Of a stretch of DNA of 64,000 bases, positions 19,105 to 30,878 are shown piece by piece (position 1 is the first letter of the stretch; the number at the start of each line of letters is the position of its first letter). Made by a program: the position numbers and the translations under genes. The notes below the pieces were generated by a model that did no database searches, was not told where the DNA came from, and saw only the letters and a program-made list of their open reading frames with translations. Source of the DNA: Endozoicomonas sp. NE40 (GTDB lineage Bacteria > Pseudomonadota > Gammaproteobacteria > Pseudomonadales > Endozoicomonadaceae); NCBI RefSeq assembly GCF_040549045.1, contig NZ_JBEWTB010000001.1:186001-250000 (forward strand). The letters run 5' to 3'.

Positions 19105-22100
19105 TTAATTTGTTACTTTGAACGGTGATTCCGCCTGTCCATCAGACAGAATATGTTTTATTGCCATGGCACAGAGCCTGTCCATACTTCCATCCCACTG
19201 CTCCGGGGGTGTCTGCAGGTGTTGGCCAGCAAGCCTCTCCATGTCCGGATGCAGTCGTTGCGCGAGCGGAACGTCAAGGTAACCTTTTAAACCCATGTAA
19301 ACAGACAGTATGTCCGTGATTGTCGGGCTTTCTTTACCGTCGATAATTTGTTGGGCTTTTGTCCGCAACTGGCCCTGTTTCAGCTTGCGTCTCGGGTTGG
19401 CGGCTATCTGGCAGGTTCCCTCACTGATCACCTTCGTATCGACCGTAGCCAGCAGCTTCTGCCTGACTGGCAGTTCCAGTCGCTGGAAGTGCTTGATTTT
19501 GGCTTCAGCGGGCAGGTGAGGGTGCTTTAACAAATAGCGTTCAATATCGCTGGCAGTAAACGATGATAAATCGCAAAACAGGGTTTCCAGAAGTTCATCA
19601 TTCGTTTTCGACTGGGTCAGTCTTGCCTGTTCATCGACCCCGGCACGATTAAAGTTGTAAGAACGGTAGAGTGCAGGGTGTGAGTCCGGTGTCAGCTCGG
19701 AATGCTCCAGAAGCGTGCGCTGGAGAAAGGCTGCATTGTGGGGCAACTTCAGAATGCGCTGCAGTTTTTCCGGAAAATCCGGTGCAAAGGCACCCGTAAA
19801 AATGCCCATGGCTTCCCTGTTGGCTTCAGTAACCTTCAGGTTATCAGGCAATAGCCGCAACAGGGTTTCTTTCTCTTCCGTTATGCTCTGGGGGGCGCTG
19901 GCGGCAAGACTCGATTCTCTGATCTCGAATCGGAACTTAAAGCTGTCCAGCAGTTCATTGATGACCTCGTCGATGCCCTCTTTTGCCTGAATATTTCTGA
20001 AAAAGGCCACGGTTAAATCATTATTGTCCGCCGACACGGGCAGATAACTGGCCAACCGGGGCAATAAGTGGTCAGCCACTTCCGGGAAGCGGGCACCCTG
20101 AACCTCTTTGAGTTCATTCAAAATGGAAAGCACGGCTTGTGGCTCAGCCATTACATCCTGAAGCTGGCTGGTCAGGTCTTTCAGTAGTGTCTGTTCTTTT
20201 TCAGCCCGTTGTTCTTTTTCAAGTTGTTCTTTTTCAAGTTGTTCTTTTTCACGTTGTTGCTTCAGTTGCTGTTTCTGCAGAGCCTCAGACGCCTTTTTAC
20301 GGGAAGCTGCTGTTTTCTTAACTTTGGCTCGCATCGGGACGATGGCTTTGGCGGGTTCAACGGCGCGCCTCAGTGTTTGCGCGGCGGCTAATAAATCAGC
20401 GCTGTCGGCTTCTGTGGTGGTCCCGGAATGCGCTTCCAGTCTGTCTGCCAGTTGTTCCCATGTTTTTGTGGGCTCGGCCAGCTTTAATTCCTGCGGCAGG
20501 TTGCCCTTATAACGGTTCAACTTCTGGGCAAACAGCAGCAGGCTGTCTCTGCCGATTTTTTCCTGTGAGAGCTTACCGTTTGCGGTCAGCTGAACCAGTC
20601 GTAAAGCCGGTATGGGGGACTCTGAATCCAGGGCTGCCCGGATTTTTGTTAAACCTGCCGTTTGATTCGCGTTGTGAACGAAATCGTCAGCCATCCCCAG
20701 GTACTCAACCACACCCTGATAAAACTCCCGTTCAACGGACGGTACAACGACGGGGGAAAACAGGAAACGGCAGGCGCGTTTTTTCAGCAGCGGTTGCACG
20801 ACCTGCTCATTCCCAAGCATCCAGTCGATCAAACGACACTGAGCCTCGGTATTGGCATTCCCAGCCGCCCGATCAAGCTGTTTGGCTATCTGACGACCTG
20901 TCTTATCAGTCAGTGACCCCTTGCTGTGCTTCCATGCCAGCATAGCCATACCGTAGTCGCATTGACCATTTTTGAAACAGTTATAAGCGAGTTTGAAATC
21001 ACCCATTTTCAGGCTTTTAAACCCAAGTGCTACAAAGTACTTGTCACGGCACATCTTCTTGCAGTCCTTGGAGTTCATTCTGGTCGAGGTCTCCAGCTTA
21101 CCGTGGTAATCTTTAAGCTCTTCAATGGTGTTCGCCGAGAGGGCATAAAGCACATTGCTATAGACTGAGTTACTGTCAAACCACCTGGCATTTTGCCGCA
21201 CTTCCCGGGCGGAAATAATGCCAGCTTCCAGGCCAATAGACAGAGGATCCACTCTAAAGTCCAGGAAAATTTTCGTGTTAGCGGCGGTTCTTAAAATATG
21301 GCCTTTGCACCGTTTGCCCAGCACATAATCCGATAACAATTTTGCCAGAGGTTTTTGCTGCTCCCGTACTTTTTCGGGGAGTTCCTGAAGCGCTCTGGTT
21401 TCCTCATGGCTGAGTGTCTTACCGGCCAGGTACCTGGCATAGTCCACAAAGGCTTTGGGTTCGTCGATGCTGGAAAGCATACGATCCAACTGTTCCGCAA
21501 AGGGTTCTGAAGCTGCGATCACCTGGTTATGCAGGCCTCTTTCCCGATAAAGAGCGGCGGGGTGAAGTACCTCCGATAACTGTCTCAGGTTTACAGCCCC
21601 TGCGCAGATTTTCATATCTTCCAATCGCAACGCAAGCGCTTCACAATGACGTCTCTCAGGTGGGTCATACAGTATTACATGCAGAGCCTGGATATGCTCA
21701 CAGAGCGATTGGCGAAAGCGATTCGCCAGACGTAGCACGTCGTCTGTCAGTCTCTTTGCCAGCTGCGATAAACACTCAAGCGCTTCTTCATGCCTTTCAG
21801 GAGGAAGGGTTTCTATTGCCTCAAGGGCGAGGGTGGTAATGACCGGCGTATTGAATGTCCCTTTGGCCAGCAATTGCTGCAGAAGCTCCAGTCGTTCTTC
21901 AGCCGTCTCTGCTGCCCGCAGTGGTGCTTCAAGGTGATGTTCCATTACCTGGCTGTTCGGTCGCCTTTCCGGCAGTCGCCGTTGACTCGACTGTCCTGAG
22001 TCAGCGGCGGCCAGGTTTTTACGGGGCACCCCAGGGAAGGTCACCTGACCCCATTGGTTCCTGATCCTTTCCAGTGGTTCGGAGCTGCCCTGAGTCAATG

Positions 22101-24486
22101 CGAGTTGCTCTGCCCTGGCTTCTATCATCTGTCTGGACTGATTCAGCATAGAGGCTGTCAGTGAATCAACCTGTTGCTGACATCGGATCATTCGCTGACT
22201 CAGGTCCATAATTTGTTCATTGGTCAGATGTTTGCCCGAACTATCCAGAAAATAGCGGCAGGTTTCAGACCATGCCTGATGAAGCGCAGGGTCGGGATGA
22301 CTGGCTATCGTCTGCTGCAGATCAAGCAGTTTCTGGTATTTAAAAGACGCTACCGGGGTGCTGTCTGACTTTGTTTCAAAGGTCGTTAAATCCCAGTAGC
22401 AGGCGGGTAAGTCTTTTTGAAAAACGGAGTAATCTTCAGGCACCTTGGTGGATGCATCGTAACCCCTTGCGAGGCTTTTATTAGTCTTCTCATAGCTGGA
22501 AAACATTCTTTTCGCCGCTTCAGGCTTGCCCTGATGCATAAGGAATTTGGCATAACGTTCTTTCAGGTCGTCATAAATACCCGTTTCATCCGGTGTCAGG
22601 CTCTGGTAGCCATAAGCCAGCTGTGAGGCAAGCCTGAAGTACTTTTCACAGTCCGGAGTAAGAGTGTGATGGGGTCCTGTCAGTCCGTAATAGAGCGCTT
22701 TCTGAGACGGTTTCTGTTGCCAGTCTTCAGGCAGATCGGCCACATCATTAATCAGGCTGTATAACTTTGTCGTCAGGGCCTGGTACGACCATTTTTCAGA
22801 GTAGACCTTCAGTGCCAGCATACGGCAACAGGTTCTGACGGGGTCCATGGCCATGGCCAGATCGAGCAGCTTCTCATCGCTTTTACCGGTTTGCTGTAAC
22901 TGATCCAGATAAATAAACACCAGTGTCTCCGGGTCTTCAGAAAAACGGCACTGATGCAGTAAGTCTCTGGCATGCTCAGGCAAGCAGGTTTTTTCAACGG
23001 GCTCATCTCTCGAGGGTTTTGGTCTGTTCTTCTTCGGTATGTCCATGGTAAGACTGGCAAGACTGGCAAGACGGGCTTCCGGGCAGCAGTGGCTGATGGC
23101 GATGTTTTTATAGTTCTGCCGCATTTCTTTCTTTTCCCCCGGGGTTGACCAACCTAAAGGCACCGTTTTTACTTCTGTTTCCAGATACTCGCAGGCCGTG
23201 GCCAGTGTATGGGCAAGGTCGGGACAGTATTCGACCGGTACACCATTGTCTTTGGTGCCTACCACAAAGGTGTCGACCTTAAAAATGTTTCCGACCCGCA
23301 TATAATGCTCAGTCGCCACCCTTATGGCAGCCGGGTAATTCTGCCTGACCAGTTTTTCCAGACTGGCTTCCGCCTGTTCCACCAGCGCGGGTTCCCCTTT
23401 TTTAAGTTGGGCCAAAGCCTGCCAGTAACGAAGATGAGGGTGGCTGTCAGGGGCAGAGTTCAACGTGTTTGCTTCTGCTAGTGCGCGGTCAATGTCTGTG
23501 GCGCCAAACAGAGGCTTCAGGTACAGGGCAACAGCCAGAGCCTGAATGTTGGGGTCGCTGTCTTCGGCCAGCTCTTTGGTCAGGGCTTCACGATCTTCCG
23601 TCGTGGGATTGGTCGCCAGTTTCACCAGTTTACGAATAACGGCACCATGATGTCCCATGACCAGAGGCTGCGGTGGTTCACCCTGTTCAGTCGCCATGGC
23701 TTTGATATAACGAAGCGCTTCTTCGGGAAGATAAACATCAGGCTTCTGGTCTTCCTGACCAAACAGCAATTGCAGCACCAGATGCTGTCTGGCTGTCTGG
23801 CTGCCAGCATCCGCCGCCCTGCGCAGACAATACAGCTCCAGCTCCTTCGGCGGTTTCAGGGGGGCAGGATCGGTGTCGGCTTTGGCTTTCGCTGCAGTGT
23901 CAGAGTTGATGGCGGCTTTAGCTTTGTTGTCAGAGCCGGGGGCGGCACTGGCTGCGATATCCAGATGCCAGCGAATAAAGGTGTCCGGATCGGCAGTGTG
24001 CAGCTGGTCAATGACTTCCTTCTTTCCCAGACTCAGGCTGAACAGAACGTAGAGCGAATCAAGGAATTGCATGATTTCCGGTGTATCAAGATGTTGCTTG
24101 CACTCGGCAAACTTCCGAAGCTTTTTGCATTGTTCAATGCCTTTCTCATACTGCTCCTGCTTGAGTTGCTCAACCAGCGAGATCAGGTTTTTGGTAAAGG
24201 GCGCCTTTAAAGCATCCGGAATGCCTGCCATCTCTGGCAGTGGAGGGCTTTCAAGAACAATGGGCAGCTCTGGCTTGACCTGCAACGGATCGGCGACCGG
24301 CTCATCCAGCACCTTAACCCTGTAGTCAGGCAGTGGCCTGCTACGGTGATCCCGTTTCCAGGTAAGGAAGGGTGTATGTTCAACCGCTACGGGTTCATCA
24401 GACTTCTTTGCAGGGTTTACTGTGCGTACTTCGGGTGTCGCAGGCTGTGACGATAGCTGTGACGATAGTGGAGTGGAGTTTATCAT
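19105..24486 (-). CDS. Giant helical-repeat (TPR/Sel1-like) protein, copy B
   Basis: A 1793-aa paralogue of the 726-5963 product with the same layout: Pro/Ser-rich start (MINSTPLSSQLSSQPATPEV), helical repeats including ELELYCLRRAADAGSQTARQ, and a coiled coil near the C-terminal third. It is longer because of an extra Ala/Lys/Asp-rich insert (NKAKAAINSDTAAKAKADTD), a longer C-terminus, and a 3x15-bp expansion in the coiled coil (20208-20252). No signal peptide or catalytic motif. It is divergent from the secreted partner at 24679 and likely co-transcribed with the membrane protein at 18480. Confidence 0.85.
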   Translation of the reverse strand: MINSTPLSSQLSSQPATPEVRTVNPAKKSDEPVAVEHTPFLTWKRDHRSRPLPDYRVKVLDEPVADPLQVKPELPIVLESPPLPEMAGIPDALKAPFTKNLISLVEQLKQEQYEKGIEQCKKLRKFAECKQHLDTPEIMQFLDSLYVLFSLSLGKKEVIDQLHTADPDTFIRWHLDIAASAAPGSDNKAKAAINSDTAAKAKADTDPAPLKPPKELELYCLRRAADAGSQTARQHLVLQLLFGQEDQKPDVYLPEEALRYIKAMATEQGEPPQPLVMGHHGAVIRKLVKLATNPTTEDREALTKELAEDSDPNIQALAVALYLKPLFGATDIDRALAEANTLNSAPDSHPHLRYWQALAQLKKGEPALVEQAEASLEKLVRQNYPAAIRVATEHYMRVGNIFKVDTFVVGTKDNGVPVEYCPDLAHTLATACEYLETEVKTVPLGWSTPGEKKEMRQNYKNIAISHCCPEARLASLASLTMDIPKKNRPKPSRDEPVEKTCLPEHARDLLHQCRFSEDPETLVFIYLDQLQQTGKSDEKLLDLAMAMDPVRTCCRMLALKVYSEKWSYQALTTKLYSLINDVADLPEDWQQKPSQKALYYGLTGPHHTLTPDCEKYFRLASQLAYGYQSLTPDETGIYDDLKERYAKFLMHQGKPEAAKRMFSSYEKTNKSLARGYDASTKVPEDYSVFQKDLPACYWDLTTFETKSDSTPVASFKYQKLLDLQQTIASHPDPALHQAWSETCRYFLDSSGKHLTNEQIMDLSQRMIRCQQQVDSLTASMLNQSRQMIEARAEQLALTQGSSEPLERIRNQWGQVTFPGVPRKNLAAADSGQSSQRRLPERRPNSQVMEHHLEAPLRAAETAEERLELLQQLLAKGTFNTPVITTLALEAIETLPPERHEEALECLSQLAKRLTDDVLRLANRFRQSLCEHIQALHVILYDPPERRHCEALALRLEDMKICAGAVNLRQLSEVLHPAALYRERGLHNQVIAASEPFAEQLDRMLSSIDEPKAFVDYARYLAGKTLSHEETRALQELPEKVREQQKPLAKLLSDYVLGKRCKGHILRTAANTKIFLDFRVDPLSIGLEAGIISAREVRQNARWFDSNSVYSNVLYALSANTIEELKDYHGKLETSTRMNSKDCKKMCRDKYFVALGFKSLKMGDFKLAYNCFKNGQCDYGMAMLAWKHSKGSLTDKTGRQIAKQLDRAAGNANTEAQCRLIDWMLGNEQVVQPLLKKRACRFLFSPVVVPSVEREFYQGVVEYLGMADDFVHNANQTAGLTKIRAALDSESPIPALRLVQLTANGKLSQEKIGRDSLLLFAQKLNRYKGNLPQELKLAEPTKTWEQLADRLEAHSGTTTEADSADLLAAAQTLRRAVEPAKAIVPMRAKVKKTAASRKKASEALQKQQLKQQREKEQLEKEQLEKEQRAEKEQTLLKDLTSQLQDVMAEPQAVLSILNELKEVQGARFPEVADHLLPRLASYLPVSADNNDLTVAFFRNIQAKEGIDEVINELLDSFKFRFEIRESSLAASAPQSITEEKETLLRLLPDNLKVTEANREAMGIFTGAFAPDFPEKLQRILKLPHNAAFLQRTLLEHSELTPDSHPALYRSYNFNRAGVDEQARLTQSKTNDELLETLFCDLSSFTASDIERYLLKHPHLPAEAKIKHFQRLELPVRQKLLATVDTKVISEGTCQIAANPRRKLKQGQLRTKAQQIIDGKESPTITDILSVYMGLKGYLDVPLAQRLHPDMERLAGQHLQTPPEQWDGSMDRLCAMAIKHILSDGQAESPFKVTN
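20208..20252 (-). repeat. 15-bp tandem repeat in giant gene copy B
   Basis: Three tandem units of GTTGTTCTTTTTCAA (last one ending CAC) encode EKEQL/EKEQR repeats in the coiled coil. Copy A has a single unit, so the number has changed since duplication, presumably by slippage. The reading frame is kept. Confidence 0.75.
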
Positions 24487-24499
24487 GTCTGGTATCCAT
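24398..24499 (-). other. Short ORF overlapping the giant gene start out of frame (33 codons), copy B
   Basis: Equivalent of the ORF at 5899-5976: an ATG 13 nt upstream of the giant ATG behind AAAGGAAACCAAGGT, starting MDTRHDKLHSTIVTA. Start, Shine-Dalgarno and frame relation are conserved while the length differs. It is possibly a leader for translational coupling. Confidence 0.3.
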
Positions 24500-24560
24500 A
24501 CCTTGGTTTCCTTTCAATTCCTTTAAGACCATGGGGGGCGGGAGTAGTTCCTTTACAGCA

Positions 24561-24579
24561 ATAACAGCGTTCCTGTTAT
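24561..24579. promoter_or_regulatory. Perfect inverted repeat ATAACAG-5-CTGTTAT, copy B
   Basis: Identical to 6295-6313 and in the same place between divergent genes; candidate operator. The adjoining sequence down to the secreted-protein ATG (AAATTAAAGTGGAGTTTTTA and following) is also nearly identical between copies. Confidence 0.4.
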
Positions 24580-24678
24580 CACTCAAAAAATGCACTAAAT
24601 TAAAGTGGAGTTTTTATCTGAGAACTCATTTCAGCGTTGCCTGTTTAAGTGGTTACAAGAAATAAGGAAACGATAAGC

Positions 24679-26262
24679 ATGTGTAAATTTTTTGATTGGA
24701 CAGTGGTCGTCAGCAGAGTGTCACTGCCTGTCATAGGGGCGACCCTCCTGCCTTTTTTTTCAGGTCAGGCTTATCCGGGGGATGAACCCTGGCAACCTAT
24801 ACCCGGTTATACCCAACCGTTTTACCCCATTGCATCTCCCGGAGCGTCCGGTCAACCGGATGATGTGTCTGTTATTGAATCATCCCAGTTCATACCGACT
24901 CTCAATGATGAGGGGCAGCCGGTACTTCTTCAGTCACCAAGAACTGAACAGGTGCCGTATACCGGGGTTGGTGAGACGCTTAACAATTACTTCGCGTACC
25001 CTATTACTCATACCGCCTACCGTGTGGCAGGGCGTGAGTATCGGGTTACCACTGTCGGAGGCTCGGGATACCCCACCTTTAACTCCATGTTAACCCGGGA
25101 GGATATGCGAAAACGGCATCAATATATTATGACCAGGGCAGAGTCTGAAGAAAAGTACACAAAGGTTTACGAGGAGATCAGCCACATTAATTTCAGTCCT
25201 GAATTCCTGGAGGACGTGAAGCAGGGAGAAACCCCTGAAACCGTTTATGATCGCTTTTTTGGTGACCGTCACATTGCCCGTCATTTCTATGATGAAAGTG
25301 GTCGTCTGACTGAGGCGTCCGGAAGATTTTTCAAGGAATTATACAGCCCCTTAAGCAGTGATTTTGCAAAACTGAACTCAGAACGGTTACAGGACGAGCG
25401 TCGAAGGCTGAGCCCTGACTTTAATTCCAGGGCAGATATTCTTGCGCGAAATACCGTTGAAAACCGTTCCGATGTATTGAACATAATCCGGACGGCGGCA
25501 GATGAGCTAAAAGCGATTCTGGACAGCTTAAACGCTCAGCAAGGTGTTACTGCCCGGCTGGTCAGTGCTTCACAGCAGGGTGATGTTCGAACCAGCCTTG
25601 ATGATGTTATGGCACATCCTCAGCGTTCTGATGACCGGGGGCGCACGCGGAACAATATAATTACCGACGCATTTATTTCTATTAACCACGGTGAAGGAAG
25701 AAACGGGCCTCCAGCCCCCCAGCCTGTCACTGTCACAGAGATACCCGGGGTCAGCCATGTCGAAGGCTTTAGGGGAAACCTGAATTTGCCCGCAGCCATT
25801 GTGTTTCCGGATGAAGAAGGAATAGACCAGCTTTTGCTGATATCTTCCCTGACGGGGCCTGCGGACAACCCTAAAAGCAGGAACGGCGCAATTGAGAATA
25901 TCAACCTTATACAAAACCAGCATCCAAATGCGGCCGCCATTCTCACCAACTATACCTATAAGTCCGGGACCCAGGATCAGGAACGGGAAAAGCTGATAGG
26001 AATGAGGCCCGGAGGCAAAGAACTCAGGGAGAATGCCATGGCAAGCTTCTTTCTGGGGATGGGGGATGAACAGTACTCATCCAGTAACGCGGTATTGAAA
26101 GCATGGATTGCCCTGATCATGAGACGCAATGGAGTTAACCTCTGTGAGGACTTCCGTGAAACCAGAAAGAAATCTGACACGGACGACGGTGATGGCAATA
26201 GCGGCGGGGCTGCAGGCTTCAACGCTGGTAGGGTTGGAATAACGCCTGGCTCCGTACACTGA
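24679..26262 (+). CDS. Secreted protein of unknown function, copy B of a duplicated pair
   Basis: A 527-aa paralogue of the 6580 product, starting at the ATG behind AATAAGGAAACG. Signal-peptide-like start, Pro-rich mature N-terminus and Gly/Asp-rich tail are shared. The central region differs (YTKVYEEISHINFSPEFLED here against YIDVYNTVSHHFSSFSVSSG in copy A) while flanks such as QGETPETVYDRFFGDR and SRADILARNTVENRSDVLN are identical. No domain recognised. Confidence 0.8.
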   Translation: MCKFFDWTVVVSRVSLPVIGATLLPFFSGQAYPGDEPWQPIPGYTQPFYPIASPGASGQPDDVSVIESSQFIPTLNDEGQPVLLQSPRTEQVPYTGVGETLNNYFAYPITHTAYRVAGREYRVTTVGGSGYPTFNSMLTREDMRKRHQYIMTRAESEEKYTKVYEEISHINFSPEFLEDVKQGETPETVYDRFFGDRHIARHFYDESGRLTEASGRFFKELYSPLSSDFAKLNSERLQDERRRLSPDFNSRADILARNTVENRSDVLNIIRTAADELKAILDSLNAQQGVTARLVSASQQGDVRTSLDDVMAHPQRSDDRGRTRNNIITDAFISINHGEGRNGPPAPQPVTVTEIPGVSHVEGFRGNLNLPAAIVFPDEEGIDQLLLISSLTGPADNPKSRNGAIENINLIQNQHPNAAAILTNYTYKSGTQDQEREKLIGMRPGGKELRENAMASFFLGMGDEQYSSSNAVLKAWIALIMRRNGVNLCEDFRETRKKSDTDDGDGNSGGAAGFNAGRVGITPGSVH

Positions 26263-26324
26263 AAAAAGGGCTGATTGAAAGACAGTATGAAAAAACGGGT
26301 ATCCGGATTACCGTGTTGATTTTA

Positions 26325-26491
26325 GTGCCAAACCGTCTAATTTGAGTGCTGTGACAATGTGGACAGGCACTCATCAGCTCAGTGGTTTCTGCTTGAACAT
26401 GGTAATCGTATTCTGACTCATCCTTCCTGACTACAGCGATCCCCGGCATATTTAAAAATGACAAACAACAACTCCGTATATCGCAAAACAT
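26325..26491 (-). pseudogene. N-terminal fragment of an ISL3-type transposase
   Basis: The minus-strand frame encodes LNMPGIAVVRKDESEYDYHV then CPHCHSTQIRRFGTK, the typical ISL3 N-terminus with its zinc-ribbon-like CPHC. The match ends exactly where the duplicated module begins. The rest of 26263-26569 shows no gene. Confidence 0.65.
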
Positions 26492-26548
26492 TATTCCGCT
26501 ATGTGAGCAACGGAGCTGTTTGCCATTATCAGTCTATCTGCAACCATT

Positions 26549-28613
<2,065 letters not shown>

Positions 28614-28614
<1 letters not shown>

Positions 28615-29051
28615 TAGATACCGTCACCAGTGGCAGAATCGGAATGTTTGTCGCTTTTTTGTTGAGAGCGAACGCTTTTGATGCTCATAACGCCAACTTC
28701 CAGTACCTGTTCTACCAGAGCATTCAATTCAAGGTCATCTCTTTCCATGCACGCTTCTGCTGCCATGACCAGGTTCGTACCTGCAATCACATCAGCATGG
28801 CTCATATCAGCAGCTACCTGCGCTGCACGCTGAAACGGAGAGCCGCCGGGAATGTCTGATAAAAACAGTACACCGTCGCCGGTATCCACTCGGTCAGACG
28901 CTTCCCGCAATTTCTGTTCAAGATCTGATGTTGAATAAGACTCAAGAAAATCGACATACTCAATTTGTCGCTCATCGCCGGAGATAGCAGACAGAGCAGA
29001 CTGAAAGCCGGTGGCAAAATTAAGATGCCCGGTGACCACAATTCCAATCAT
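28614..29051 (-). CDS. agaF: PTS mannose-family EIIA component (GalNAc-specific)
   Basis: A 145-aa EIIA-Man-type protein. The N-terminal GIVVTGHLNFATGFQSAL has the phosphorylated His (His9). DGVLFLSDIPGGSPFQRAA is the conserved family block that begins the second half. It accepts phosphate from HPr and passes it to EIIB (AgaV). A polar C-terminal tail (QQKSDKHSDSATGDG) is extra. A weak SD precedes the ATG; 45 bp from agaV. Confidence 0.88.
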
Positions 29052-29096
29052 AATAAATCCAAAGTTTTAATGGCTTTTCTCAGGTGCTTTGATCAG

Positions 29097-29576
29097 TTAA
29101 ATAACACTCATAATGTCGATAGGGTCTTCTGTCGGAACACGCTGAATCGTGCATTGAACGCCCATTTCATTCAGGCTTCTGAAGGATTCAATATCACTCT
29201 GGTCAACAGAGACTGTTTTATGAACCTGATTTTTACCATCGCTGAAGTGCATGTTGCCTACATTAACCTGAGTCAGAGGCACACCGCCTTTCACCAGCTG
29301 CAGTACATCCTGAGGGGTTTCAACCACCAGAACAATTTTTTGGGCAGGACTGGCTTTGTGAATCACGTCGATGGTTTTTTGAATGGAAAAGTAGCGGGTT
29401 GCCATGGTGCTCGGAGCCGCCATATCCATCAGGTTCTGACGAACTTCATCGCTGGACGCGTCGTCATTAGCCACCAGAATCAGGTTGCCGCCTGCGTGAT
29501 GGCTCCAGGTGACTGCAACCTGACCATGTAATAAACGGTTATCAATACGAACCAGTACAATGTTTGGGTTACTCAT
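29097..29576 (-). CDS. agaV: PTS mannose/sorbose-family EIIB component (GalNAc-specific)
   Basis: The ATG at 29576 is behind CAGGAGAAAGAG, preferred to an upstream TTG. The 159-aa protein has the EIIB signature VRIDNRLLHGQV with phospho-His17, followed by LILVANDDASSDEVRQN and the family's VVETPQDVLQLVKGG. It takes phosphate from AgaF and phosphorylates the incoming sugar with EIIC/EIID (AgaW, AgaE at 34469-36119). Between agaS and agaF in one operon. Confidence 0.9.
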   Translation of the reverse strand: MSNPNIVLVRIDNRLLHGQVAVTWSHHAGGNLILVANDDASSDEVRQNLMDMAAPSTMATRYFSIQKTIDVIHKASPAQKIVLVVETPQDVLQLVKGGVPLTQVNVGNMHFSDGKNQVHKTVSVDQSDIESFRSLNEMGVQCTIQRVPTEDPIDIMSVI

Positions 29577-29606
29577 CTCTTTCTCCTGACTCAAATTGTT
29601 AAACAG

Positions 29607-30773
29607 TTATTTTTTGTTGTAAGGGTGGATAGTGACGCCTTGCACGACACGATTAACTTCTCCGGTAGGGCAAGGGTTATCCGGTGTTATATTCAATTGT
29701 ACGGATTTAAAGAATGAGAAAGTTTGAGCTAGAGCAATGAAAGGAAATGAAAGCCAAACATTTTCATTTCCAGCTTGTGTTTCTGTGCAGATCACATTTC
29801 CTGACATGACTTGCTCGTCGGCGCCGTCGGACAGCGCAACAATGTGCATTGCCTGATTATCCTGCCTTATTTCTGCGAGCAGATCCTGGTCGTACTGCCG
29901 CGTATAGCGATCATTGGACATAAAATTGAAAATAATGGTCTTGTCATTGACGACAGACTTTGGCCCGTGGCGGAAGCCCAGAGGTGAGTCGTGTATTGCG
30001 ACCACTTTCCCGGCAGTCAGCTCCAGCAGTTTAAGAGCGGATTCCTGCGCCAACCCTTGAAAGCTGCCACTTCCCAAAAACACCACCCTTTCACAGGCTT
30101 TGGCCGCAAGTGCCTTCATTTCTGCTGCTTTTTCAGCGATTAATTGCTCTGTATTGGTGCAAATGCTTTCCACACTGTTGGCCAGCCCTTCGGATGGATC
30201 AAAAATACAGAGGGCGCTGAGCATCATGGAAGTAAAGCTGCTGGTCATAGCAAAGCTTTTATCATTAGTACCCTCAGGCATAAGCAAGCAAAACATATTT
30301 TTTTTAGTTTGAGCCGCCTTAGCCAGCTGTCCTTCTGGATTACAGGTCAGTACAAGGTGATAACAGTCGTTTAAGACCTGATCGGCAAGATCCACTGTTG
30401 CCACGCTTTCAGGGCTGTTGCCGGATCGTGCGAAAGAAATCACCAGAGTTGGCACCTGTTCACCGAGATATTCACCCGGTGCAGCGACAATGTCAGTCGT
30501 GCTCACAGCGTCAAAACGGCGTCCGGTCACTTTAGTCAGATGTGGTGCAAGTGTTTTACCAGCAAAGGCTGACGTACCTGCCCCCGTCAGAACCACTCTG
30601 ACATTGTCTTTCTTCATTACCGGGGCTAAAAAAGCATCGATTTCACCCCTGATCGTTTCTATATTGTTAAAAGCCTGACGCCACATCGCTGGCTGGTGTG
30701 TAATTTCTTTTGCTGTATGTTCGCCGTAAATATCCCGAAGATAACTCTCATCAAAGGTCAGATAGGTACTCAT
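29607..30773 (-). CDS. agaS: AgaS, D-galactosamine-6-phosphate deaminase/isomerase
   Basis: Start ATG 30773 (MSTYLTFDESYLRDIYGEHT) rather than a longer frame, because family members begin here; 388 aa. It contains two SIS sugar-isomerase domains: VVLTGAGTSAFAGKTLAPHL and VISFARSGNSPESVATVDLA in the first, and RVVFLGSGSFQGLAQESALK with SPLGFRHGPKSVV in the second. It converts galactosamine-6-P to tagatose-6-P and ammonia. Expected length and gene neighbourhood. Confidence 0.92.
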   Translation of the reverse strand: MSTYLTFDESYLRDIYGEHTAKEITHQPAMWRQAFNNIETIRGEIDAFLAPVMKKDNVRVVLTGAGTSAFAGKTLAPHLTKVTGRRFDAVSTTDIVAAPGEYLGEQVPTLVISFARSGNSPESVATVDLADQVLNDCYHLVLTCNPEGQLAKAAQTKKNMFCLLMPEGTNDKSFAMTSSFTSMMLSALCIFDPSEGLANSVESICTNTEQLIAEKAAEMKALAAKACERVVFLGSGSFQGLAQESALKLLELTAGKVVAIHDSPLGFRHGPKSVVNDKTIIFNFMSNDRYTRQYDQDLLAEIRQDNQAMHIVALSDGADEQVMSGNVICTETQAGNENVWLSFPFIALAQTFSFFKSVQLNITPDNPCPTGEVNRVVQGVTIHPYNKK

Positions 30774-30878
30774 TATTTTCTCAGTTACTATTTTGTTTGC
30801 CAGAACAAAAGCGTCCTGCCTGTTAATGCAAAGATTAATCGTAAAATGAATAAGGCTTATATAGCCGTTAAGAGTCAA

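Larger units (their letters stand above)
19105..26327. repeat. Duplicated divergent two-gene module, copy B
   Basis: Second copy of the module at 726-8238, same gene order and orientation. Its compact 192-bp spacer between start codons lacks the transposase remnant and MITE present in copy A and so shows the pre-insertion state. Similarity with copy A ends at the string GTGTTGATTTTAGT; beyond it comes the N-terminal part of an ISL3-type transposase. Confidence 0.85.
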
